DNA of 64,000 nt from positions 1 through 64,000 of the forward strand of contig RDRZ01000005.1 of NCBI GenBank assembly GCA_003709165.1, read 5' to 3'. The notes beneath the pieces are model-generated. The model saw only the letters and a list, made by a program, of their open reading frames with translations. It ran no database searches and was not told where the DNA came from. A program made the translations under genes and the position numbers. Shown here one piece after another: positions 1 through 8,066 of this stretch. The number at the start of each line of letters is the position of its first letter. The first letter of the stretch is position 1. Origin of the DNA: Flavobacteriaceae bacterium PRS1. Lineage in GTDB: Bacteria > Bacteroidota > Bacteroidia > Flavobacteriales > Flavobacteriaceae.

Positions 1-123
1 AAATATGCACGTTTTTTCTTTTATTTATTCTCTAAATCTAACCGCTAAACGGGTTAAACATAATTATTTGTTATATCTACTAGTAGAATAAGAAAAGACA
101 TAAAAGCTTCTCTTATCTGTAGG

Positions 124-1236
124 TTGACATATGTGAAAGAAAGAAAACAATTTGCTACTGGACTATTTATAAATCCCAACAACTGGAACAGTAAACAACA
201 ACTAGTAAAACCACCAGAGCCTGATAGTGACTATATCAACAACCAATTAAGCCTTATTAAAACTAAAATTAATAGGGCTTTTTTAATGCTTCAATTTCAA
301 GAAATAAGCTTTACTGTAATAGACATTTACAGCCTCTATAAGGGCGAGAAATCAACCAGAGATTACAGTGTAATTGAATACTTTGAACGTTACTTAAACA
401 AGCTTAAAAAGCTCATAAACATTGATATTAAGCTTACTACATGGAAGAAATTTGAGTATGTAAAAAAACATGTGCAATCCTTCATAAAATGGCAATATAA
501 ATCATCAGATTATCCATTAAAAGACTTGAAATTACAGTTTTTAAGTGATTTTGAATTTTATCTCAAAACAGAGAAACACATTGGGCAAATAACTATTAAT
601 AAGATTATCCAACGATTTAGAAAACCTATTAAAATTACTGTTGCAGAAGGCTATTTAGACAGAGACCCATTTATGTTACATAAATCTAAATCTGTTAGAA
701 CAGAAGTAGTGTTTTTATCTCCAGAAGAATTGCAAAAGTTTGAAGAATATGAGATTTCACAGCCTAGATTACAATTTATTCAAGATTTGTTCATTTTTTC
801 ATGTTACACGGGATTACCATATAATGAGTTAATGCATCTAGAACAGAAACATATTGTAAAAGGATTTGATGGCAATCTATGGATACAAATGAAACGTGAG
901 AAAACATCTAAAGAATTATCTATTCCATTGTTACCTAAAGCGGAAGTAATTTTAAATAGATATGATGGTGAAGTTTTTGTATTTCCAAGAATTAGCAACC
1001 AACGTTATAATTCATATTTAAAGGAAATAGCAGCTATTGTAGGTATTGAAAAGAAGTTAACAACGCACATGGCTAGAAAGACTTTTGCTAGTACAGTTTT
1101 GTTATATAATGACGCACCTATGGAGATTGTTAGTAAGCTGTTAGGACATAGTAGTATGAAAGTAACACAAGATAGTTATGGTAAAATAGTTGAGAAGAAG
1201 ATTAGTGAAGAGATGAGTAGGTTGAAGGGGAGGTGA
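124..1236 (+). CDS. Tyrosine recombinase (integrase), 5' end uncertain
   Basis: Site-specific recombinase of the Bacteroidetes phage-integrase class, acting on DNA as a tetramer to move an island. Numbered from the TTG at 124, an arm-binding domain covers about residues 1-30, a SAM-like core-binding domain about 85-185, and the catalytic domain about 195-370. Visible catalytic residues are H315 and R318 (HMARKT), H342 (LLGHSS) and the nucleophile Y352 (QDSYGKI). The first catalytic Arg is absent (CYTGLPYNEL), as known for many Bacteroidetes integrases such as IntDOT. The frame stays open upstream to a TAA at 61-63 and reads integrase-like residues (SRIRKDIKASLICRLTY), but contains no ATG or GTG. 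The true start is therefore lost or non-canonical, and the gene may be 5' damaged. Pieces of the same 3' end recur near 25.6 and 32.0 kb. Confidence 0.88.
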   Translation: MTYVKERKQFATGLFINPNNWNSKQQLVKPPEPDSDYINNQLSLIKTKINRAFLMLQFQEISFTVIDIYSLYKGEKSTRDYSVIEYFERYLNKLKKLINIDIKLTTWKKFEYVKKHVQSFIKWQYKSSDYPLKDLKLQFLSDFEFYLKTEKHIGQITINKIIQRFRKPIKITVAEGYLDRDPFMLHKSKSVRTEVVFLSPEELQKFEEYEISQPRLQFIQDLFIFSCYTGLPYNELMHLEQKHIVKGFDGNLWIQMKREKTSKELSIPLLPKAEVILNRYDGEVFVFPRISNQRYNSYLKEIAAIVGIEKKLTTHMARKTFASTVLLYNDAPMEIVSKLLGHSSMKVTQDSYGKIVEKKISEEMSRLKGR

Positions 1237-1364
1237 TGTTTGTAGCAATAACCTGTTAAAAAGTTATTTTAATGGTCTTTAGTATTAATCATAATTGATT
1301 TATAGGTTTTTATAAATTCTTTTTAGCTATACTTTCTCTAATTTTGTATACTTTTAAGCTGTAT

Positions 1365-2801
1365 ATGAATATTAATAAACAATATATATGGCTTATCTGT
1401 TTTTCGATCTTTGTCCTAGCTTGTACAAAGAATGATAATTCGGAGCTTGACCTTCCGCCTTCAGAGAATGAAGCGAAGGAACTTACTATTTTTCATATTA
1501 ATGATCAGCATGGAAGACTGGAAAATTTTGCAAAAATTAAACATATAATAGACAAAGAAAAACAGCAGACCAACGTGCTGTTTGTTTGTGCAGGAGATGT
1601 TTTTTCAGGTAATCCGGTGGTTGATAATCACGATGAAAAAGGTTTTCCGATGATTGATCTCATGAATATGGTGGGAGTAGATGTTTCTGTTATAGGAAAT
1701 CACGAATATGATTATGGCGAGTCTATACTAAAGGATCGAATAGAACAGTCACAATTTACCTGGATATGTGCTAATGTCGATATGGTTGATTCGGTAATTT
1801 CTCAGCCGGAAGCATATACTACAGTTAGCATTGACGGATTGAAGATTTCTTTTTTAGGCTTAGTTGAAACCTTTGGGAGCGATCAGGAAATAATTCCGTC
1901 AACACATCCATGGCGGGTTGAAAATTTGAGCTTCTCAAATTATCAGGACGTAATTACAAATTACGCAGATCTTAAAAATACGGAGAATGCCGACCTTTTT
2001 ATTGCTTTAACACATCTTGGGAATAGTTCCGATATTGATATCGCGAATTCATATCCTTATTTTGATCTTATTATAGGGGGGCATACTCATAGTATAAGTA
2101 ATCAGACCGTAAACGGCACTCCTTTGTTACGTGGTGGTTCTAATCTTGCCTATTTGGGAAAAATTGAATTATCGATTAAAGACAAGGCTATTGAAAGTAT
2201 GCAATACGAGTTGATAAATCTAAACGTATATCCTGATATTGACGATGATATTGAATCTATAGTTGATACTTATAATATTTCAGCGGATTTGGATGAGGTT
2301 ATCGGTTTTTCAGAAGCCTTTCATTCCATAGCACAGGTTGGCTTTTTTTATACAGACGCTCTCAGGAATGAAATGAATGTTGACTTAACCTTTCAAAATA
2401 CAGGAGGGATAAGAAATACGTTGGATGCAGGCAATATAACTAAACGAGAGATTTATACAATAGATCCGTTTAACAATGGAAGTGTTAGCTACGATATGAC
2501 AGTGGGCAATATAAAAACCTTTCTTAGAGAAACTAATCAAGGTGTTTATTATTCCGGAATGACTATCGAAAGAAATGGGAATGTTATTGAAATACGCAAC
2601 AACCAAAACCAATTGTTGAGTGATAATACTACCATTTCCTTAGGACTGAACGATTATATACCGGCGGTATACAACAACTATTTTATACAAACACATACTA
2701 ATTTACCATATACAACAGCCGAGGCGATTATTAGCTTTTTAGAGAACAGCCAAACACCGGTAAATTACACCCTATACACTAATTTTTTCCAATATCAATA
2801 A
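1365..2801 (+). CDS. 5'-nucleotidase/UshA-family metallophosphatase lipoprotein
   Basis: Exported phosphoesterase of the calcineurin-like 5'-nucleotidase family, likely hydrolysing nucleotides or similar phosphoesters in the periplasm. The chosen ATG at 1365 gives MNINKQYIWLICFSIFVLAC, a lipoprotein signal with lipobox LAC; a TTG seven codons upstream is possible but would put charged residues in front. Dimetal motifs appear in order: FHINDQHG, AGDVFSG, GNHEYDYG, LTHLG and GGHTHS. The C-terminal 5'-nucleotidase substrate domain follows (QNTGGIRNTLDAG). The length of 478 aa fits the family. It stands alone downstream of the integrase and uses more G and C than its neighbours, which suggests separate origin. 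Confidence 0.85.
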   Translation: MNINKQYIWLICFSIFVLACTKNDNSELDLPPSENEAKELTIFHINDQHGRLENFAKIKHIIDKEKQQTNVLFVCAGDVFSGNPVVDNHDEKGFPMIDLMNMVGVDVSVIGNHEYDYGESILKDRIEQSQFTWICANVDMVDSVISQPEAYTTVSIDGLKISFLGLVETFGSDQEIIPSTHPWRVENLSFSNYQDVITNYADLKNTENADLFIALTHLGNSSDIDIANSYPYFDLIIGGHTHSISNQTVNGTPLLRGGSNLAYLGKIELSIKDKAIESMQYELINLNVYPDIDDDIESIVDTYNISADLDEVIGFSEAFHSIAQVGFFYTDALRNEMNVDLTFQNTGGIRNTLDAGNITKREIYTIDPFNNGSVSYDMTVGNIKTFLRETNQGVYYSGMTIERNGNVIEIRNNQNQLLSDNTTISLGLNDYIPAVYNNYFIQTHTNLPYTTAEAIISFLENSQTPVNYTLYTNFFQYQ

Positions 2802-2894
2802 TAAGCTGGTGAAAAAAGATAATTTTTCACATAATATTTTTTAAAAATCTATATATAGACAATTAACTATTCTAAATAACTTGACAAGTTGACG

Positions 2895-2930
2895 GTCAAG
2901 TTGTCAACTTTTTATTGGAATTTAAGGAAG
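2895..2930 (+). repeat. Palindromic intergenic repeat, copy 1 of 3
   Basis: The core is AAGTTG-T-CAACTT followed by a T-run, ATTGGAATTT and a purine stretch. Related copies lie at 31948-31986 and 33240-33273. In this copy a second, nearly inverted half (TTGACAAGTTGA from 2881) precedes it, making a ~27-bp imperfect palindrome. A protein-binding site or a scar of recombination are both possible. Confidence 0.7.
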
Positions 2931-2941
2931 GGATATTTAGG

Positions 2942-3172
2942 CTATATTTTGAAATCAAATAATTCTGCTACATCAAGATCCATAGCTTTAGCAAGAACAT
3001 AAACAGTAGAAATTGTAGTATTAACCTCTCCACGTTCTATTCTACCAACTTGAGAAAGTGGTATATCAGCATCATTGGCTAGTTCTTCTTGTGTTAAACA
3101 AGCATTTTTTCTTAAGGAAACTAGACTTTTACCAAAAGCAATTGTAAACTCTTTGTTCTTTACATTAATCAC
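2942..3172 (-). CDS. XRE-family helix-turn-helix regulator
   Basis: Small DNA-binding repressor of 76 aa made almost only of one HTH_3 (Cro/CI) domain. The recognition region reads LTQEELANDADIPLSQVGRI, followed by ERGEVNTTISTVYVLAKAMDL, a typical helix 4-5 ending. There is no effector domain. It is divergent from the secreted-protein gene at 3251, and the 78-bp gap contains a GCATGTATGC inverted repeat (3209-3218) that could be its operator. Such regulators commonly control islands or restriction and defence genes; the DUF1998 fragment downstream fits that, but the link is inference. Confidence 0.85.
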   Translation of the reverse strand: MINVKNKEFTIAFGKSLVSLRKNACLTQEELANDADIPLSQVGRIERGEVNTTISTVYVLAKAMDLDVAELFDFKI

Positions 3173-3250
3173 AAAATAAAAGTCTACAAAACTTATACAA
3201 TTTATAGATGCATGTATGCGTTATTTTATTAACTTTATGAAACTTAAACA

Positions 3251-3679
3251 ATGAAGAGAATCACAACATTAACAATTGTATTGTTACTTTACATAACAAC
3301 AATAAAATCACAAACATTTTATGTTGAATATTTATATAATCCTTCAAGAGGGAATTGTATTGAAGAAAAGTATCAAATTCAATTTAAGCCAGACATTTAT
3401 TATCGGATAGATTTATTAAATCAAGATAAAAAACACTTAAAAGTAAAAGAAGTTACTAATAATTTAGATGAGGTTAATAGAGTACTGAGAATTGATAATA
3501 TGAAAATTACATCTGCTCAGCTAGATTTTTCAAGAGTAGTACCAATAGATGCAGATGCGGAAAATACACATCCTAAAAATATTTTCAGAATTTCAAACAA
3601 TCAAGTTCTGGCTTATCCTGTAGTTGAAAGTTTTGGCGAAGGCATTTTCTTCTCCTTCAATGTTGAGTTAATTAATTAA
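3251..3679 (+). CDS. Secreted hypothetical protein
   Basis: I do not recognise this family. The 142-aa product starts with a clear Sec signal (MKRITTLTIVLLLYITTIKS, cleaved before QTF), so it should be periplasmic or outer-membrane associated. The rest is hydrophilic with a beta-rich look (YQIQFKPDIYYRIDLL) and resembles the start of GLPGLI-type or other flavobacterial repeat proteins only vaguely. It ends with INstop directly before the open frame of the DUF1998 fragment, suggesting that a junction lies at about 3680. It could be a truncated form of a longer secreted protein. Confidence 0.6.
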   Translation: MKRITTLTIVLLLYITTIKSQTFYVEYLYNPSRGNCIEEKYQIQFKPDIYYRIDLLNQDKKHLKVKEVTNNLDEVNRVLRIDNMKITSAQLDFSRVVPIDADAENTHPKNIFRISNNQVLAYPVVESFGEGIFFSFNVELIN

Positions 3680-4213
3680 TTTTGTAAAAACAATAGTTTA
3701 ATAGAAGAAATTCAAATTCATTTAGCTGCTTTACAAATAACAGCTAATGCTTTTAATAAAGGAGCTGTTGATTTTGCAAATATTATGAATTGGCAAATGT
3801 ATTTAGTTCATACATTCTCTCATTTAATAATGAGAGAATTGGAATTTAGATGCGGTTACCCAACCTCCTCTTTATCAGAAAGAATTTATGTTTTCAATGA
3901 TGACAAATATAAAATGTATGGCTGTTTAATATATACAGCAGAAGGTGCTGAAGGAAGTATGGGTGGACTAATAGCGCAAACAAGACCTCAAAATTTAAAT
4001 AACTTAATAAAAAGCGCTATAAAAAGAGCTACAATTTGTAATAGCGACCCATTGTGCTGGGAGTCTGAAGGTCAAGGATTATTTAATTTAAATTTTGCAT
4101 CTTGTTTCTCTTGTAGTTTAGTTAGTGAAACCTCTTGTGAGTATAGAAATTTGTATTTAGATCGAAAAATACTCGTAGATTTAGAAAACGGCTTTTTTAA
4201 AGATATTCTATAG
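3680..4213 (+). pseudogene. DUF1998 (DrmB-like) C-terminal fragment
   Basis: The open frame runs from a stop at 3677-3679 to 4213; the first ATG is at 3785, but recognisable sequence starts before it (LAALQITANAFNKGAVDFAN). The product matches the end of the DUF1998 domain of DrmB/MrfB-type proteins: VHTFSHLIMRELEFRCGY, an aspartate/glycine segment EGSMGGL, then a zinc-type Cys set DPLCWE, CFSCSLVSETSC, and the hallmark NLYLDR. Full-length relatives are about 500-700 aa, so only the last ~178 codons remain. DrmB is a core protein of DISARM anti-phage defence and related helicase systems; no helicase partner is left here. It ends at TAG, overlapping the next GTG start by one base (TAGTG), so it was once translationally coupled. 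Confidence 0.75.
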
Positions 4214-4638
4214 TGAGTTTTTATAATAATAATAAATATTATATCATACAAAATCTCCAAGTTGGAATGAGGGGTCTTTCTTTAGAAGAAAGGCAAATTA
4301 AGTACAATTCTTTTAGCCCAGAGATTCGAAAAAGAATTTATCAATATTACCTTAAAAATATTGTTGATTCAACCGTGGTTAATACGACTGAATTAAATTC
4401 TCTTTACAATAAACTCTTTGAATTTGTTGGTGATTTTGAATTGGAATATATAATTGCTAATTTATTTTTTGAAACTAATTTTACTAATATAGCATTTTAC
4501 TTAAAGAACAATACTGTTGCTTTTAACAATCTAATCGTTTCACCATTTGAACCATTCACTTTTAAATGGCTTATGTATTTGTACTTAAATGAATCTGATT
4601 TCTTTCAATCTTCATTTTTTGAATTTGTTAATTTGTAG
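4213..4638 (+). CDS. Hypothetical protein, probable 5' half of a frameshifted gene
   Basis: The 141-aa product has no recognised domain and is rich in aromatic residues and helices (FVGDFELEYIIANLFFETNF). It starts at GTG overlapping the stop of the DUF1998 fragment, so it belongs to the same former operon and is plausibly a defence partner. It ends in FFQSSFFEFVNL. The next open frame overlaps it in the -1/+1 phase across a run of six T (about 4614-4619), which points to an indel joining both into one ~360-aa protein. Confidence 0.5.
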   Translation: MSFYNNNKYYIIQNLQVGMRGLSLEERQIKYNSFSPEIRKRIYQYYLKNIVDSTVVNTTELNSLYNKLFEFVGDFELEYIIANLFFETNFTNIAFYLKNNTVAFNNLIVSPFEPFTFKWLMYLYLNESDFFQSSFFEFVNL

Positions 4639-5302
4639 TAATACCAATTTGACAACACGGGATTTAGAAGTTAGCACAAGAACAGGAAATCCAGTTTTTG
4701 AGTTCGTACATAAATATCCTCAGTGGTTAATGAATAATTTGATTGGTTCAGAAGACATAAATAAACTAGTATTTATTCATCTATTGATTATTAAATTGTT
4801 TAATTTAAATTCAATTTTTATTAGTCACGAAAACACAAACGCTTTTGCTATTATATTTCTATATGACTTATCAAAATATTACAATGAGAAAATTAATCTT
4901 GGTGAATCTCCAAGACTTAGTTTGTTTTATTCAAAAACAAATGGAATTATAGATTCTTTTTTTATCAAAGATTTTATTTCAAAAACCCCAATTTTAGATT
5001 TAAGTGAGAAATCATATTATACTAAAGGGTTTTATTTGACCCGTGATAAGTTTCTAAAACTTGTTGAAGAGGCCGAAATTCTTAATAATGACTTTTCTGA
5101 TGAACCCTTTAGTGATTTATTTGTGTTATATTTTAGCATTAGTCTTTCGGCTAAACAAAAAATAATTAAAGAGATAATAAATAAAATTAAGCGCTTAGAG
5201 TTTCCAAAGCAGGAAGATTTAACAATTCTAAATCAATTTACTGGAGTGAAAGCATTTGACGAAATCAACCCCCTTGTTTATCGTAAACTTTATCTATATT
5301 AA
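4589..5302 (+). CDS. Hypothetical protein, probable 3' half of a frameshifted gene
   Basis: The open frame of 237 codons is of unknown family. The real sequence likely begins around 4640 (SNTNLTTRDLEVSTRTGNPV), because the first 15 residues read through the end of the upstream frame. The body is mostly helical and hydrophilic with no signal peptide or membrane segment, so it is probably cytosolic. Its position directly behind a DrmB-like fragment suggests that it belonged to a defence operon. The 135-bp repeat copy A starts 29 bp after its stop. Confidence 0.5.
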   Translation: MNLISFNLHFLNLLICSNTNLTTRDLEVSTRTGNPVFEFVHKYPQWLMNNLIGSEDINKLVFIHLLIIKLFNLNSIFISHENTNAFAIIFLYDLSKYYNEKINLGESPRLSLFYSKTNGIIDSFFIKDFISKTPILDLSEKSYYTKGFYLTRDKFLKLVEEAEILNNDFSDEPFSDLFVLYFSISLSAKQKIIKEIINKIKRLEFPKQEDLTILNQFTGVKAFDEINPLVYRKLYLY

Positions 5303-5330
5303 TAAATTTTTTAAGAGCGAGTTTTCTAAT

Positions 5331-5465
5331 CGATTCTCAAACCTTTATACATCTACACTACTCCATATTACTATTTTGAAAGATAAATAGTTAGCTAATT
5401 ACTCCGTATTACTCCACAACACTCCACATTACTATACAATAGATGAGTACATGTGGGACCACAAT
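5331..5465 (+). repeat. Attachment-site-like ~135-bp repeat, copy A
   Basis: The repeat begins CTCAAACCTTTATACATC and contains several direct motifs of the form TACTCCnnATTACT and CACTCCACATTACTATAC. It ends in GTACATGTGGGACCACA, where TGTGG-GA-CCACA is an inverted repeat. Copies B and C lie at 5985-6122 and 21265-21405. Several direct arm-like motifs plus one dyad core is the layout of a tyrosine recombinase attachment site; that reading is inference. Confidence 0.8.
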
Positions 5466-5487
5466 TAAATAAAAGCATTAAGAGATT

Positions 5488-5886
5488 TTATCTTTTATTG
5501 CCTTTTTTGTTTACCATCCATTTTTTCACATTTAGGTAGGTACTAACGATAAGCGCTAAAAAGAATATTACAATGGTACATATATCAACCAATTCAGTTG
5601 ATAGATTAACATTTGTAAGCTTTAGTAAAAGAAAATGGATATATGAAGTACTCATATTTTGATAACCAAGTATTTCACGTACTTGCCAGTGCCAATCGGT
5701 ACAAATACAATAACCCCAACCAAACCAAATTCCAAGTATGAACCATGAAAATGCTGTGAGAGATAATGAGATAAAATTTATAAAACGCCATCTAGGAATA
5801 AGCCACCCGAATACATTGAATAGAATAAGAATTGTATGAAATCCAAAAAAGAAAACATCAAGGATCTTGAGTAAAGCTTCTTGCAT
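5488..5886 (-). CDS. DUF2784 family membrane protein
   Basis: Small inner-membrane protein of 132 aa with about four hydrophobic segments (residues ~8-28, 33-55, 72-90 with loop, 100-120) and a basic C-terminus (KKWMVNKKGNKR). The signature WGYCICTDWHWQVREILGY matches the conserved GYCPLTDWHWQ stretch of DUF2784, a family of unknown function common in Flavobacteriia. It is the only gene between repeat copies A and B, on the strand opposite to its neighbours, so it may travel as a cargo gene of a small unit. Confidence 0.75.
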   Translation of the reverse strand: MQEALLKILDVFFFGFHTILILFNVFGWLIPRWRFINFISLSLTAFSWFILGIWFGWGYCICTDWHWQVREILGYQNMSTSYIHFLLLKLTNVNLSTELVDICTIVIFFLALIVSTYLNVKKWMVNKKGNKR

Positions 5887-5984
5887 TTGTTAGGGTTTTT
5901 AATTCCCATTAAAAATAATCAAATAATATAAAGTCTATTTTTGTTTTCATATCTAATAACTCAATAATAAAAAGAAAAGTTATT

Positions 5985-6122
5985 TCAATTGATGCTCAAA
6001 CCTTTATACATCCATACTGCTCCAGATTAAGCTTTCGGAGAAAAAATAATTGCTGATAAACTCCGTATTACTCAACTACACTCCACATTACTATACAACA
6101 TATGGGTATCTACAGGACCACC
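5985..6122 (+). repeat. Attachment-site-like repeat, copy B (left border of D-peptide cluster)
   Basis: It shares TTTCAATTGATGCTCAAACC and the following ATACATCCATACT with copy C and keeps the CTCCGTATTACT and CACTCCACATTACTATAC motifs. The end is degenerate (TATCTACAGGACCACC instead of TACATGTGGGACCACA). It sits 250 bp upstream of the first gene of the cluster. In the rest of the gene-free stretch 5887-6373 I see only a possible promoter. Confidence 0.75.
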
Positions 6123-6281
6123 TTAAATTCGTTGAGAAGCCTATGAATAAAGGGATTGAACAAAGCAATATTTTGACAGCTCAAATATATGCTCAAACTT
6201 ATTTAATTATTTTAATAAAAAGTAACATTGCTTTAATTAAAATCCTAAATCTTAATTTATAGTAAACAGTTTGTAATACGA

Positions 6282-6289
6282 TAGCTTTG
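6282..6289 (+). promoter_or_regulatory. Possible -7 box (TAGCTTTG) for the D-peptide cluster
   Basis: TAGCTTTG matches the Bacteroidetes -7 consensus TAnnTTTG, 85 bp before the first cluster gene. No good -33 TTTG is placed at the right distance, so this is a weak call. Confidence 0.3.
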
Positions 6290-6373
6290 GAAAACAATGA
6301 CCTTTGAACATGACTTTTAGCTGATAACGAGAGATATTTGATTTTTGCTAACTTAGATGCGACAGAAAGCGTT

Positions 6374-7957
6374 ATGAACTTAAAAAATATTCTAAAACTT
6401 ATTGTAATTCTAATTACATTGTTTGGTTGCTCTCAAGAACCAAATTATGATATTCTTATACTAAACGGAGAAATTTATGATGGCTCAGGCAATGATCCTA
6501 TTACAATGGATATAGCCATAAAAGATTCGTTAATTGTAAAAATAGGAGATTTATCATCATTTAAAGCTAAACGTATTATTGATGCCAACGGTTTAGCTGT
6601 CGCTCCTGGTTTTATTGATATGCATGCTCACTTAGACCCTATTCTAGAACTTTCAGAATGTGAAAGTCATATTAGACAAGGTGTAACAACTGCACTAGGA
6701 GGACCTGATGGTTCTAGCCCATGGCCATTAGCTAAATACATGGATACATTAAACCAAATTGGTATTGGAATGAATGTTGCCTATTTAATAGGTCATAATA
6801 CGGTTAGAAAAAACGTAATGAAGCTAGAAAATAGAGCTCCTACAGAAAGTGAGTTAAGTAAAATGAAAGAGCAGATAGCACAAGGTATGAAAGATGGAGC
6901 CTTTGGGATATCAACAGGCTTAAAATATTTACCTGGTGCTTTTTCTAAGGTCAATGAGGTTATAGCTTTATCTAAAGTTGTATCCAAATATGGTGGCATA
7001 TACACTTCTCATTTGCGAGAAGAAGGATTGGGCTTACTAGATGCTGTTGAAGAAGCTATTACGATTTCTCGTGATGCCGACATCCCCGTTGTCCTTACTC
7101 ACCACAAAGTTATAGGTAAGCCTATGTGGGGTAAAAGTGAAAAAACACTACAAATGGTAGATTCAGCTAGAACCTCAGGGTTAAATATTTTAATAGATCA
7201 ATATCCATATAATGCAAGTTATACAAGTATTTCAATTTTAATTCCTAGTTGGGCTCGTGCTGGAGGAAACCAAGCATTTAAAAAAAGAATTTCAGAGCCT
7301 AAGTTAAGAGATAGTATTAAGGCTGAAATAATTTTTAATATTATTAATGATCGTGGAGGAAATGATTTGTCAAGAGTGCAATTTGCAAAAGTTAAATGGA
7401 TGCCAGAACTTGAAGGCAAAACATTAAAATATTGGTGTAAAATTAAGGGGATAGAACCTACTATAGAAAACGGAGCAGATTTAGTAATTGAAGCCCAGAT
7501 AAATGGAGGAGCTTCATGTGTTTTCCATGCTATGGACGAAAAAGATGTAGAACGAATTATGCAGCATCCACAAACTATGATAGCTTCAGACGGCAGACTG
7601 GTTAAACCGGGAATGGGGCATCCTCATCCTAGATGGTACGGTACATTCCCTAGAGTGTTGGGGCACTATGTAAGGGAAAAGAGGATAATTTCATTACCTC
7701 AAGCTATATATAAAATGACAAAGCTACCCGCAATAACATTAGGACTAAAAGACAGAGGACTTATAAAAGAAAAAATGAAGGCTGATATTGTGATTTTTGA
7801 CCCTAAAACAATAAATGATAAAGCCACTTTTGAAAACCCTCATCAATATCCTGAAGGAATTAATTTTGTAATTATAAATGGAGAGATTTCTATAGATAAC
7901 GGAATATTCCAACATTTAAAAGCGGGTGAAGTCCTCAAGAAAAAAATAAACAAATAA
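6374..7957 (+). CDS. D-aminoacylase / N-acyl-D-amino-acid deacylase-like lipoprotein (paralogue 1)
   Basis: Amidohydrolase-superfamily enzyme expected to remove N-acyl groups from D-amino acids. The ATG at 6374 gives MNLKNILKLIVILITLFGCS, a lipoprotein signal (LFGC), so it acts in the periplasm; the frame is open 12 codons further up but without a signal. Family landmarks are the N-terminal urease-like beta strands, FIDMHAHLD (metal HxH), TSHLREEG and VVLTHHKV (metal His), and IASDGR (metal Asp). The position that carries a metal Cys in classic D-aminoacylase (GNCG) is GPDG here. It opens the one-direction cluster and is followed by a paralogue. The 528-aa length fits the family. Confidence 0.85.
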   Translation: MNLKNILKLIVILITLFGCSQEPNYDILILNGEIYDGSGNDPITMDIAIKDSLIVKIGDLSSFKAKRIIDANGLAVAPGFIDMHAHLDPILELSECESHIRQGVTTALGGPDGSSPWPLAKYMDTLNQIGIGMNVAYLIGHNTVRKNVMKLENRAPTESELSKMKEQIAQGMKDGAFGISTGLKYLPGAFSKVNEVIALSKVVSKYGGIYTSHLREEGLGLLDAVEEAITISRDADIPVVLTHHKVIGKPMWGKSEKTLQMVDSARTSGLNILIDQYPYNASYTSISILIPSWARAGGNQAFKKRISEPKLRDSIKAEIIFNIINDRGGNDLSRVQFAKVKWMPELEGKTLKYWCKIKGIEPTIENGADLVIEAQINGGASCVFHAMDEKDVERIMQHPQTMIASDGRLVKPGMGHPHPRWYGTFPRVLGHYVREKRIISLPQAIYKMTKLPAITLGLKDRGLIKEKMKADIVIFDPKTINDKATFENPHQYPEGINFVIINGEISIDNGIFQHLKAGEVLKKKINK

Positions 7958-8066
7958 ATATATTTTGTTAATGGTTTTATTTAGAACATTGGCACATATT
8001 CTTTGTAGCAGAAAAAATGTTAACAGTTGTTTTGAATTCTGAAAAAGTCAAAATGAATTTATTATT

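Noticed and set aside
5331-5465. CRISPR-like array of TACTCC motifs
   Set aside because: Motifs are short, unevenly spaced and have no unique spacers of constant length; no cas genes are present.
6050-6262. 70-codon open frame
   Set aside because: It begins inside repeat copy B, has no ribosome-site context or domain, and its first third is repeat sequence.
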